Assembly: GCF_014699075.1 (NCBI RefSeq)
Contig: NZ_JACXAB010000022.1
Span: 1 to 64,000, forward strand
DNA: 64,000 nt
Direction: 5' to 3'
Source: Microvirga sp.
GTDB lineage: Bacteria > Pseudomonadota > Alphaproteobacteria > Rhizobiales > Beijerinckiaceae
Position 1 is the first letter of the stretch. Each line of letters opens with the position of its first letter. This document shows, piece after piece, positions 17,649-25,323 of this stretch. The notes under the pieces were generated by a model. The model searched no databases and was not told where the DNA came from. It saw only the letters and a list, made by a program, of their open reading frames with translations. Position numbers and translations under genes: made by a program.

Positions 17649-19985
17649 TCAGAACTCCTTCGGCAGCACCACCGAGAATTCCTGATCATTTTCGTCGACG
17701 AAATAGATATCGGTGCTGAAGCCCTGATCGTCGATGAAGTGCAGGACGCGCGACGGCTCACTCAGAGCATAGGGAACGAGAAGCGTGACCAGGTTGTGCT
17801 GTCGGGCAGCGGGCATGTCGGCAGCAAGATGCCATTGCAGTGGAAGGCCTTCGATCTCCGCCGGGTCAACGTCCGGAAAGCCCTGGTGCTGCCGGAGAAC
17901 GGGCTTGCCCGCGCTGCTGAAGACAAAGTGACCGTAAAGGCCTGCCTGCTTGCCAGTCACCCGGAAGGTCTGGCCGCCGATCTCCATCTCGTGCTCGGTG
18001 TGGAACAGGAACGTGATCGGCTCCGGCTCGTCGAGCGAGATCCGGTCAACGATCACGAAGTAGCGCTCGCGCACGAAATGCACGTCCCGTTGCGCCAGCT
18101 TCACTCCGGGATTGAGGGACCGGTACGCGGCGGTGGCGTCTCCGCTCATGAAGATGCTTGTGGCATTCTGCTTCACGGCGAGAAGTTTGCCTGAGGCTGC
18201 TTTGCCCAGTGCCTTGTCGCGTTCTGCGTACTGGCCCTTGCCGCCGATCAGGATTGCGTTCTTGGAACGCGTCTGACGGCGCCAGAGGCGATGCATGGTG
18301 GAGTTGAACGCCACGTAATAGCCGCCCTGGATGGCCAGATCCTCGCCAAAGGCACGCAGCAGGAACGCATTCTGGTCGCCGTGGCTATGGCTCAGGGAGC
18401 CGTAGGGACTGCTCTTGAACACAAACTGAAGGTGGCGTGCGGGATCGCCCATGTCCTTCTGAAGAGCGACCCAGCCGACATCGTGGAACACGTGCAGCAG
18501 CGGGAGATCCGTCGGCGGCCTGGCCTCGACGGCGTTAAGATCGTGGGCGTATTGCAGGTCCTCGAAGGCGAAGTCCCACCAGCCGTAATTGTAGAACAGG
18601 TCCTCGGTGCCTGGATCGTCGCGCTTCACCTGCTCAAAGTACCATTGGTAATGGCCGTTGCCTGTCGCCCCGGCGAACTGGCGCATGTTGTAGCCGGTCT
18701 TGAGACTTGGCGGATCCCCCATGGTGGAATCGTCACCGAAGCAAGTGCGGCGCACTCCTGGCGCCTTGGTGTAGAGGGGGAAGTTGCCGGTGGCCTGGAA
18801 AAAGGTTCGCTGCAGAACGTCAACGCCGTAGTAGTTGCGGATGAGACCGGCCGCCTCCAGCAGATAAGCCATACCGGTCGTCCAGTAATGCGGTCCTTCC
18901 GCCCAGCCGCCATCCCTCGCGCCCCAGGGAGCGTAGATGCTGAACAGATACTCGACCGTGTAGTCGAGCCAGTCCTGGACCTCCTTGTCCTCATCGTCCA
19001 GCAAAGCGATGCAGCAAGGTGTCAGCACGGCCGACAGGGCTCGCACCGCATGACTGTCATAAGGAAAGATGTGGATGCGGGCATGGCCGATGACATGGTC
19101 GGCGATTTCGCGGGTTCTCGCGAGGAGGGCCGCCCGGACGATCATCCGCTCCTGCGCATCGAGACAGCCGTAAAGCCAATCGTAACCCCAGGCGAGGGCG
19201 CCCGCCACGCGAAACGCCGCCTCGTCGTTATAGGCCCGGGATGTCGGCCCGAGCACATCCCAGTCGGCGACAGCGAGAAGCCATTCCTTGGCCCGTACGA
19301 GAAGTTCCTCGTCTTCCAGCAGGCGGCCGGCGATCGCCAAGTGCCGTATGGCGTAGATCACCTCCTGGCAATCGATGTACATCTGCCGCCACAGGGAGGC
19401 GACCCGCTTGTTGTTGGGATAGGGAGCAGGCTCCGCGATGATGGGCCGGTCGATCCATGGCTTGACTGATCGTTCGTAGAAATTCCGGAATCCGCAATGG
19501 TCCGGATCATCCTTCAGGGCCGCGGCAAAGGCGCGGGTCTTGTCCTGGTTCAGCCAGAGTCGCGGATGGGACGGAAGGGCGGCCCTGGCCCGGGCCGTGC
19601 CGGATGGGAGCGGCACCGGATCCAAGCCTGCTGGCACAGTAAAGCAGCGGCTCTCGCTCCAGGCGCTCGCAGGAGCACCCTCGTCTGGGTCCCAGACGGC
19701 GTAAGCCCACGAATATTCCCCCGGATCATAGGCGTGATCCGGCGTGAAAAAGTTTCTCGGCAGGTTCTCGTAGATGAAGAGGGGCCTGCTGTTCACGCTG
19801 CGGCCCTCTGTCACCTTCAGAACGTAGCATGACCCTTCGTCCAGAGTGGGAAGCCACACGAACCGCGGCGGGTTCTCGTAGACCTCTTCGGCATCCGGTG
19901 TGTATTTCACCGTCAGCGTACCGGCCTTCGGCTGGTCGAGGATGGTCTGCTTGGCGGCGGAATGCGGGGAGACGCTGGTCGACAT
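17649..19985 (-). CDS. exolytic oligoalginate lyase, PL15 family (Atu3025-like)
   Basis: This 778-aa protein matches the length and conserved blocks of Agrobacterium Atu3025 (PL15, 776 aa), which degrades alginate oligomers to unsaturated monouronates in the cytoplasm. It has an N-terminal beta domain with ENPPRFVWLP, a central alpha/alpha barrel and a C-terminal heparinase II/III-like beta-sandwich with KSSPYGSLSHSHGDQNAF. The catalytic pair is predicted as His312 (YDSHAVRAL) and Tyr367 (GPHYWTTG), aligned with His311 and Tyr365 of Atu3025. No signal peptide is present. The ATG at 19985 is preferred; an upstream-extended frame is not supported. It is last-but-one in the alginate operon. Confidence 0.9.
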   Translation of the reverse strand: MSTSVSPHSAAKQTILDQPKAGTLTVKYTPDAEEVYENPPRFVWLPTLDEGSCYVLKVTEGRSVNSRPLFIYENLPRNFFTPDHAYDPGEYSWAYAVWDPDEGAPASAWSESRCFTVPAGLDPVPLPSGTARARAALPSHPRLWLNQDKTRAFAAALKDDPDHCGFRNFYERSVKPWIDRPIIAEPAPYPNNKRVASLWRQMYIDCQEVIYAIRHLAIAGRLLEDEELLVRAKEWLLAVADWDVLGPTSRAYNDEAAFRVAGALAWGYDWLYGCLDAQERMIVRAALLARTREIADHVIGHARIHIFPYDSHAVRALSAVLTPCCIALLDDEDKEVQDWLDYTVEYLFSIYAPWGARDGGWAEGPHYWTTGMAYLLEAAGLIRNYYGVDVLQRTFFQATGNFPLYTKAPGVRRTCFGDDSTMGDPPSLKTGYNMRQFAGATGNGHYQWYFEQVKRDDPGTEDLFYNYGWWDFAFEDLQYAHDLNAVEARPPTDLPLLHVFHDVGWVALQKDMGDPARHLQFVFKSSPYGSLSHSHGDQNAFLLRAFGEDLAIQGGYYVAFNSTMHRLWRRQTRSKNAILIGGKGQYAERDKALGKAASGKLLAVKQNATSIFMSGDATAAYRSLNPGVKLAQRDVHFVRERYFVIVDRISLDEPEPITFLFHTEHEMEIGGQTFRVTGKQAGLYGHFVFSSAGKPVLRQHQGFPDVDPAEIEGLPLQWHLAADMPAARQHNLVTLLVPYALSEPSRVLHFIDDQGFSTDIYFVDENDQEFSVVLPKEF

Positions 19986-20008
19986 GAGGACGGATCCGAT
20001 AGTGAGGA

Positions 20009-20032
20009 GCCGCCAGCCCGGAGGCTGGCGGC
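20009..20032 (-). repeat. intercistronic UNCG-tetraloop hairpin after the ABC binding-protein gene
   Basis: Read on the minus strand, a perfect ten-base stem (GCCGCCAGCC/GGCTGGCGGC) closes a TCCG loop, beginning six bases after the binding-protein stop and ending 23 bases before the PL15 start. There is no T tract, so it is more likely an mRNA 3' stabiliser than a terminator. It resembles the one after the TRAP binding-protein gene at 8748. Confidence 0.65.
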
Positions 20033-20038
20033 GAACGT

Positions 20039-21586
20039 TCAGCGATATTGGCGGTCGTAGGCTTTCTGCATGACGGCAAGAACCTGATCCAAGCCGAGTT
20101 TCTTCAGCTGGGCGTTGTAGGTCTCCCAGTCCTTGTCCACATCCCGGGAGCCCAGGATCCAGGCCTGCATCTGCTCGATCATGAAGGTTTGTATATTGGG
20201 CATGTGACGGTCGAAGATCTGACGCTCGTCCGTTGTCATGCTCACGCCGAGGAACTCGTCGATGAGGTAGTTGCCTTTCTCGTAGAGCTCGATGCCCTTT
20301 AGTGCGTTCTCGTCGGTCCATTGGCGCTCATACTCATAGTCCTGCCAGAAGCCGATCGGGATCTGGGCACCGATGTCCCACATCTGCGCATTCACCGGCG
20401 CCTTGGCACTCAGGATCTCCGGCTTGTAGCGAGGCTTGCCGTCCACCATGTCGTAATGCTGCCCCTCGACACCGAAGTTCGAGAGAAGGCGGCCTTGCGG
20501 TGTGAAGTAGAAGTCGAAGAGCTTGATCGTTTCGACCGGGTTCTTGTTGGCGACAGTGATCGCCCAGCCATCGGGCCGCAGACGGGCGCGACGGTTCTCG
20601 TTGATGCGCTTGCCCGAGGCACTGGCCGGCGGGGCAATCGCCAGGAACTTCATGCCCGGCACCTTGTCCTTGAGGCTGGTGTTGTAGCTGGCGGTCGAGG
20701 CGAACCAGTCATAGGTCATGCCGCCTTGATTGGCACCGAGAAGCGCCTCGCGGGCGCGAGCTCGGCGGGTATAGACCTCCTTGTCGATGAGACCTTCCGC
20801 ATACCATTTGGCGATGTTGCGGATGCCGGTCCGATAATTGTCGCCTGAATAGGGATGTCTAACCTTGCCGTTGTCGATATAGAAGTCATGCGCTGCGTCC
20901 GAGCCGCTGGATCGGCCGTCCCAAAGGACCACAAGGCGCTGGAGTTCAGAGTCGGGCTCGCGGATGAAGAGCGGGACCTCATCCTTCTGGCCATTCCCAT
21001 TCGGGTCGCGCTCGCGGAAGGCCTTCAGCACCGTGTAGAGCTCATCGACCGTTTGCGGCGGCTGCAGGCCTAATTTTTCCAGCCAGTCGTAGCGGATGAA
21101 CCAGCCGCGGGCGTATTTTCCGTCTGGAATATAGGGTACCCAGTAGATGTTCCCGTCCGGCGCCGTGATGGCTTTGCGCACGGTCTCGTTCTCGGCGAGG
21201 AACCGCTTCAGGTTCGGGGCGTGCTGGTCGATGAGCTTGTTGAGGGGCTGGAAAGCGCCCTCCATTCCATAGCGCACGAAATCGTGCCGGAGCTCATTGC
21301 CTGCAACGATGTCCGGCAGGTTGCCGGAAGCCATCAGGAGGTTGAACGCCTCCCGGCTGAGGGTGGTGGCCTTCGACGCGACGTTCTTCAGCTTGATGCC
21401 CGTGAGCCGGTTCAACTCCTTGGCCACGGGCCAGTCGTCGTTCCACACGTACTTGTCGCGAAAGTGCATGTGGATCGTCAGTTCGAGCGGCTTATCGGTG
21501 ATCTTGGTCGTCTTGGCGTCCTGAGCCGCGGCGGGCGCTGCGGCCAGCAAGGCCGACAGCAGCGCGGCCGTCATCATCCTTTTCAT
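20039..21586 (-). CDS. algQ: alginate/oligouronide ABC transporter binding protein (AlgQ-like)
   Basis: This is a periplasmic extracellular solute-binding protein, 515 aa, with a signal peptide ending at about residue 21 (AAPAAA before QDAK). The sequence closely follows Sphingomonas AlgQ1/AlgQ2 (for example LTIHMHFRDKYVWNDDWPVAK near the start and GAQIPIGFWQDYEYERQW near the end). It carries the calcium-binding loop DPNGNGQKDE at 194-203. AlgQ proteins bind alginate oligosaccharides and deliver them to the AlgM1-AlgM2 permease. Both permeases and two alginate lyases flank it, so the substrate assignment is strong. Confidence 0.9.
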   Translation of the reverse strand: MKRMMTAALLSALLAAAPAAAQDAKTTKITDKPLELTIHMHFRDKYVWNDDWPVAKELNRLTGIKLKNVASKATTLSREAFNLLMASGNLPDIVAGNELRHDFVRYGMEGAFQPLNKLIDQHAPNLKRFLAENETVRKAITAPDGNIYWVPYIPDGKYARGWFIRYDWLEKLGLQPPQTVDELYTVLKAFRERDPNGNGQKDEVPLFIREPDSELQRLVVLWDGRSSGSDAAHDFYIDNGKVRHPYSGDNYRTGIRNIAKWYAEGLIDKEVYTRRARAREALLGANQGGMTYDWFASTASYNTSLKDKVPGMKFLAIAPPASASGKRINENRRARLRPDGWAITVANKNPVETIKLFDFYFTPQGRLLSNFGVEGQHYDMVDGKPRYKPEILSAKAPVNAQMWDIGAQIPIGFWQDYEYERQWTDENALKGIELYEKGNYLIDEFLGVSMTTDERQIFDRHMPNIQTFMIEQMQAWILGSRDVDKDWETYNAQLKKLGLDQVLAVMQKAYDRQYR

Positions 21587-21644
21587 CGTAGTCCTCCAGT
21601 AGCGTTTCCCTTGGGGCTCGCCGACCCGGCGCGGCGTTCCCTCG

Positions 21645-22559
21645 TCATTCTTTGACTCCGCCGAGTGTGATGCCTTTGTTGAAGTATTTCTGGACGTATG
21701 GAAAAACGATCACGATGGGCAGGATCGACACGACCATGATGGCCGCCGTGATCGTCTCGAACGAGTAGTCCGTCGACATGAGCCCGCTGGCGAAGCTGTC
21801 GTCGCTGCGCATGTCGACGATCGTCCGCTTCAGGTAGACCTGAAGCGGGACCTTCTCCTCGCTGCGCAGAAGCACCATGGCCCAGAAATAGCCGTTCCAG
21901 CGGGAGACGAGGCACAGGAGCGCGACCGTGATGATCGCCGGTTTGGCAAGCGGGATGAAGATCTTCCACAGCAACTGGAAGTCGCTCGCACCGTCGATCC
22001 GGGCTGCCTCCTCGAACGAGGCCGGCACGGATTCGAAGTAGTTGCGCAGAAGGATCACGTTGAAGGCGTTGCAGGCGAAGGCCAGGACGATGCCGAGGCG
22101 CGCGTCGAGCAGACCGAGATCGCGGACGTTGAGGAAGAATGGGATGAGCCCGGCATGGAACCACATGGTGAAGGCGATCATGAAGCCGATGACGCGGCGC
22201 CCCCTCAGCCGCGCCCGCGACAGCGCAAAGGCGCCCGGCACCATGATGAGGAGGCTCGTGATGGTGCCGAAAAAGGCGTAGAACAGCGTGTTGCCGTAGG
22301 CGATCCAGAACTTCTGGTCCGCGAGCACATACTCGTAGGCGGCGAGCGTGACGTCCACCGGCCAGAGCGTGACCTGGCCTGACGTGACCGCAAAGCCGGA
22401 ACTCAGCGACGCCGACAGGATGTAGATGAAGGGATACAGGGTGCTCAGCACAAAGAGCAGGAGGAGCGCCGTGTTGGCGAAGCCGAAGATCCTGTCTCCC
22501 CGGGTATAGAGATTGAAAGGTTCGTGTGAGGTGTCGGAGGTGAGTGCACGAGAGGACAT
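21645..22559 (-). CDS. algM2: alginate ABC transporter permease (AlgM2-like)
   Basis: This is a six-helix inner-membrane permease of the carbohydrate-uptake CUT1 type (MalG/LplC-like), 304 aa. The ATPase-contact loop EAARIDGASDFQLLWKIFIPLAKP is present near residue 200. It overlaps no gene and sits between the AlgQ-like and AlgM1-like genes, as in the Sphingomonas A1 alginate importer. With AlgM1 it forms the channel for alginate oligomers. The AlgM2 name follows order and length; no AlgS-type ATPase is encoded nearby. Confidence 0.85.
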   Translation of the reverse strand: MSSRALTSDTSHEPFNLYTRGDRIFGFANTALLLLFVLSTLYPFIYILSASLSSGFAVTSGQVTLWPVDVTLAAYEYVLADQKFWIAYGNTLFYAFFGTITSLLIMVPGAFALSRARLRGRRVIGFMIAFTMWFHAGLIPFFLNVRDLGLLDARLGIVLAFACNAFNVILLRNYFESVPASFEEAARIDGASDFQLLWKIFIPLAKPAIITVALLCLVSRWNGYFWAMVLLRSEEKVPLQVYLKRTIVDMRSDDSFASGLMSTDYSFETITAAIMVVSILPIVIVFPYVQKYFNKGITLGGVKE

Positions 22560-22568
22560 ACTGGAACC

Positions 22569-23609
22569 TCACCAGACCGAGTGCTGGCTGTAGCGACGGC
22601 TCAGCCAATTGGCGCCCACCACGAGGACGAGGGCCACGACCGCGTTGAAGAGATCCGCCGCCGTGCCGAGCGCATATTGATTGTTCTGGAGGCCCGCACG
22701 GTAAATGAAGGTCGAGATCACATCGGCGGTCTCGAAGGTGGCGGGCTGGTAGAGCAGGATGATATATTCGAAATTGACCTCGATGAGCTGGCCGACACGG
22801 ATGATCAACATGATCATGATCACCGGGAGGAGCGAGGGCAGGGTGATGTAGCGGATCATCTGCAGGCGCGAGGCGCCGTCCATGCGGGCGGATTCATAGA
22901 GCGCCGGATTGATGCCGGCGATGGCCGCCAGATAGACGATCGAGTCGAAGCCGGCCTCCTTCCAGATATTGGAGCCGATGAAGATCGGGCGGAAATACTC
23001 CGGAATCGTGAGGAAGTAGATCTTCTCAAAGCCGAGGCGATCCAGGATGATGTTCACGATTCCGGTCGTTGGCGATAGGAAACTCACCACGAGACCGGCG
23101 ATGATCACCACCGAGATGAAATGCGGCAGGTAGGTGATGGTTTGGGCGATCCGGCGAAATCCTTGGTGGTGGATCTCGTTGAACATCAGGGCCAGGACGA
23201 TCGGAACCGGGAAGGCGAAGACGAGCGAGTAGAAGCTGATGAGGAGCGTGTTCTTAACCGCCCGCAGGAAGTACTCGTTGCTGAAAAGGGCGACGAAATT
23301 ATCGAAGCCGATCCACGGACTGCCCTCGATCCCACGGAACAGGCTGTATTGCTTGAACGCGATCTGGAGCCCGTACATCGGCGTGTAGAGGAAAACCACG
23401 AACCAGATGATCATGGGGGCGAGCAGCACATAGAGCTGCCAGTCCCGGCGCATGTCGCTGAGCAGAGTGCGAACCGCCTTGCGGAAGTCGTATCCTGGAC
23501 CGGTCGAGGAAAAGGCCGGTGGCGTGGCGAGTTCAGGCGTCGCGATGACGCCGTCCATGATTCTCACGGATCCGCCGCCGCTCTCCCTGTCGAGTGCCGC
23601 GTCTGCCAT
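22569..23609 (-). CDS. algM1: alginate ABC transporter permease (AlgM1-like)
   Basis: This is the first permease of the importer (346 aa), LplB/MalF-like. Its cytoplasmic N-terminus of about 70 residues is followed by six predicted helices, the first near YVLLAPMIIWFVVFLYTPMY. The coupling loop is YESARMDGASRLQMIRYITLP. The ATG at 23609 is chosen because of the GGGAGG box just upstream; the frame opens further 5' but into the GntR gene. It starts 38 bases after the regulator gene, so the regulator is probably the first gene of the operon. Confidence 0.85.
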   Translation of the reverse strand: MADAALDRESGGGSVRIMDGVIATPELATPPAFSSTGPGYDFRKAVRTLLSDMRRDWQLYVLLAPMIIWFVVFLYTPMYGLQIAFKQYSLFRGIEGSPWIGFDNFVALFSNEYFLRAVKNTLLISFYSLVFAFPVPIVLALMFNEIHHQGFRRIAQTITYLPHFISVVIIAGLVVSFLSPTTGIVNIILDRLGFEKIYFLTIPEYFRPIFIGSNIWKEAGFDSIVYLAAIAGINPALYESARMDGASRLQMIRYITLPSLLPVIMIMLIIRVGQLIEVNFEYIILLYQPATFETADVISTFIYRAGLQNNQYALGTAADLFNAVVALVLVVGANWLSRRYSQHSVW

Positions 23610-23647
23610 CCTGCCTTCCTCCCTTCGCCTCCGCTTCTGTTCTTGGC

Positions 23648-24409
23648 TTATGCGGAGAGTCTGAACCGTGGGCGTTCCCGGTTGATCGCCTCGAAGAGCG
23701 CCCAGAACTCCGGGTTCTCCCCAAGCTCCCAAACTTTGGTCTCGATGCTGCCGAGATGGGCGCGCATGGCTTCCTCGGCTTTGGCCGGGTCCTTGTCGGC
23801 GATCGCCGACGTGATCGACCGATGCTGGGCCAGAACCCGATCCGTGGCGCGGATGTTCAGGCGCTGCTTGAGGCTGCGGATCCGGTCGATCTCGACCTTC
23901 GCGGTCTCAAGGAGCTGAATGACTCCTGGCAATTTTGCGGCTTCGATGACGAGGAAGTGAAACTCCTCGTCGAGGTGCCTGAACGCCGTGTAATCCTCGG
24001 CTGCTATGACCTCTTCCTGACGGGCAAGGCAGGCTTTCAGGTTGCAGACGTCCTCGAGACTCCGCTCCTCGGCCGCGCGCTTGGCTGCGCCGCTCTCGAG
24101 TTGCAGACGGACGAAGCAGCCTTCCATGAAGCGATCGAGATTAATCGGCGCCACATAGGTCCTGCTTTTTGGAACGACCGTGACGAGTCCTTCCTCGGAC
24201 AGCCGGATGATCGCCTCGCGCACCGGCGTCTTGCTGACCTCCAGGCACGCGGCCACGTCTTTTTCCGACAGGGTCTGCCAGGGAAGCAGAATGGTTTCGA
24301 GGATGAGGGTCCTCAAGGCCCTGTGGATCTGCACGACGAGCGGACCACCCCCGGCCAGAAGGCTGGGCTGAAGGACGTCTGTAAGCGGTCTTTCAACGGG
24401 CAGCGCCAT
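23648..24409 (-). CDS. GntR-family (FadR/FCD) regulator of the alginate genes
   Basis: This 253-aa regulator has a winged-helix domain (about 25-95, LSEKDVAACLEVSKTPVREAI) and an FCD effector domain (about 100-235) with the usual metal-binding His residues. It heads the alginate transport/lyase operon on the minus strand and is divergent from the SDR gene at 24517. It may repress both until an alginate-derived uronate or KDG is present. That role is inferred from position and from repeat sites in the intergenic region. Confidence 0.85.
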   Translation of the reverse strand: MALPVERPLTDVLQPSLLAGGGPLVVQIHRALRTLILETILLPWQTLSEKDVAACLEVSKTPVREAIIRLSEEGLVTVVPKSRTYVAPINLDRFMEGCFVRLQLESGAAKRAAEERSLEDVCNLKACLARQEEVIAAEDYTAFRHLDEEFHFLVIEAAKLPGVIQLLETAKVEIDRIRSLKQRLNIRATDRVLAQHRSITSAIADKDPAKAEEAMRAHLGSIETKVWELGENPEFWALFEAINRERPRFRLSA

Positions 24410-24413
24410 AACA

Positions 24414-24443
24414 GAGATATCACCTTATAGTTCTAAGATATCA
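24414..24443. promoter_or_regulatory. candidate operator: two AGATATCA sites 21 bp apart
   Basis: An eight-base sequence AGATATCA, with a self-complementary GATATC core, occurs at 24415-24422 and again at 24436-24443, exactly two helical turns apart. Both lie just upstream of the GntR start and before the divergent SDR gene. Paired palindromic half-sites at that spacing fit a dimeric regulator bound on one face of the DNA. No other evidence of binding is available. Confidence 0.45.
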
Positions 24444-24516
24444 GTTGACGGGGCTCTGGCAAGAGACATTTGATGGCAAAAGCGTTCACGAGCGCATTGC
24501 CTGCAGGGAGGCCGCC

Positions 24517-25284
24517 ATGTCTTCAGAGTTCCAGTTTGCCGGAAAGACCGTCCTGATCACCGGCGGGGCATCCGGGATCGGTGCCGCCGCTACCCGCGCC
24601 TTCGCCTCAAACGAGGCAAAGGTGGCTTTCACCTATATGACGAGCGCCGAGGAAGCCGGAACCTTGGAGCGTGATCTCAATGGCTCGGAGCGCCAGGTCA
24701 TGGGCATCAAAGCCGACATGACGGATCCCGCCAGCGTTGCCGACGCGTTCAGGAGGGCCGAGGAGGCGTTTGGACCGGTCGACATCCTGTTTGCCAATGC
24801 TGGCGGCCTGCTCAAGCGCAGCCGCTGTGTCGATGCGTCCTTGGATCTCTGGCAGGAGGCGATTGCCGTCAACCTGACGGGCACGTTCCTCGCCTGTCAG
24901 CTGGCTCTGCGCAGCATGGAGCCCCGGAAGTCAGGAACCCTCGTGCTGATGTCCTCGCTTGCCGCGTTCGACGGCGGTGGCCCCGGCGCCTCGCATTACG
25001 CGGCGACCAAGGGTGCGGTCGCGACTTATGTCCGGGCGCTGGCGAAGGAAGTCGGCCCGCTGGGGATCCGCGTGAACGGGGTAGCGCCCGGCCTTATCGG
25101 CACACGCTTCCATGATGTGTTCAGCACGCCCGAGGGGCGCAAGGCAACGGTCGAGCGAACCCCTCTCCGCCGGGAGGGGACTCCGGAGGATGTTGCCGAA
25201 GCGGTGCTCTTCCTCGCGTCAGACCGCGCCTCCTATCTGTCTGGAGAAATCCTCCAGATCAACGGCGGCCTCGGCATGATCTGA
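24517..25284 (+). CDS. SDR-family oxidoreductase, candidate DEH (alginate monomer) reductase
   Basis: This 255-aa short-chain dehydrogenase starts at the ATG preceded by GGGAGG. It has TGGASGIG for NAD(P) binding, NAG (ANAGG), a catalytic Ser in MSSLAAF and the YAATK motif. It lies divergently from the alginate regulator and next to the PL5 lyase gene. In alginate degraders an SDR in this position reduces 4-deoxy-L-erythro-5-hexoseulose uronate to KDG. That specific activity is inferred from neighbours; the sequence alone supports only SDR membership. Confidence 0.8.
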   Translation: MSSEFQFAGKTVLITGGASGIGAAATRAFASNEAKVAFTYMTSAEEAGTLERDLNGSERQVMGIKADMTDPASVADAFRRAEEAFGPVDILFANAGGLLKRSRCVDASLDLWQEAIAVNLTGTFLACQLALRSMEPRKSGTLVLMSSLAAFDGGGPGASHYAATKGAVATYVRALAKEVGPLGIRVNGVAPGLIGTRFHDVFSTPEGRKATVERTPLRREGTPEDVAEAVLFLASDRASYLSGEILQINGGLGMI

Positions 25285-25323
25285 CGAACAGCGCGCCTCG
25301 CTCTCTCGCATCACAAGCAGGGG

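Noticed and set aside
18291-19469. 392-codon frame antisense to PL15
   Set aside because: The PL15 sequence is strongly conserved on the other strand; this one has no features.
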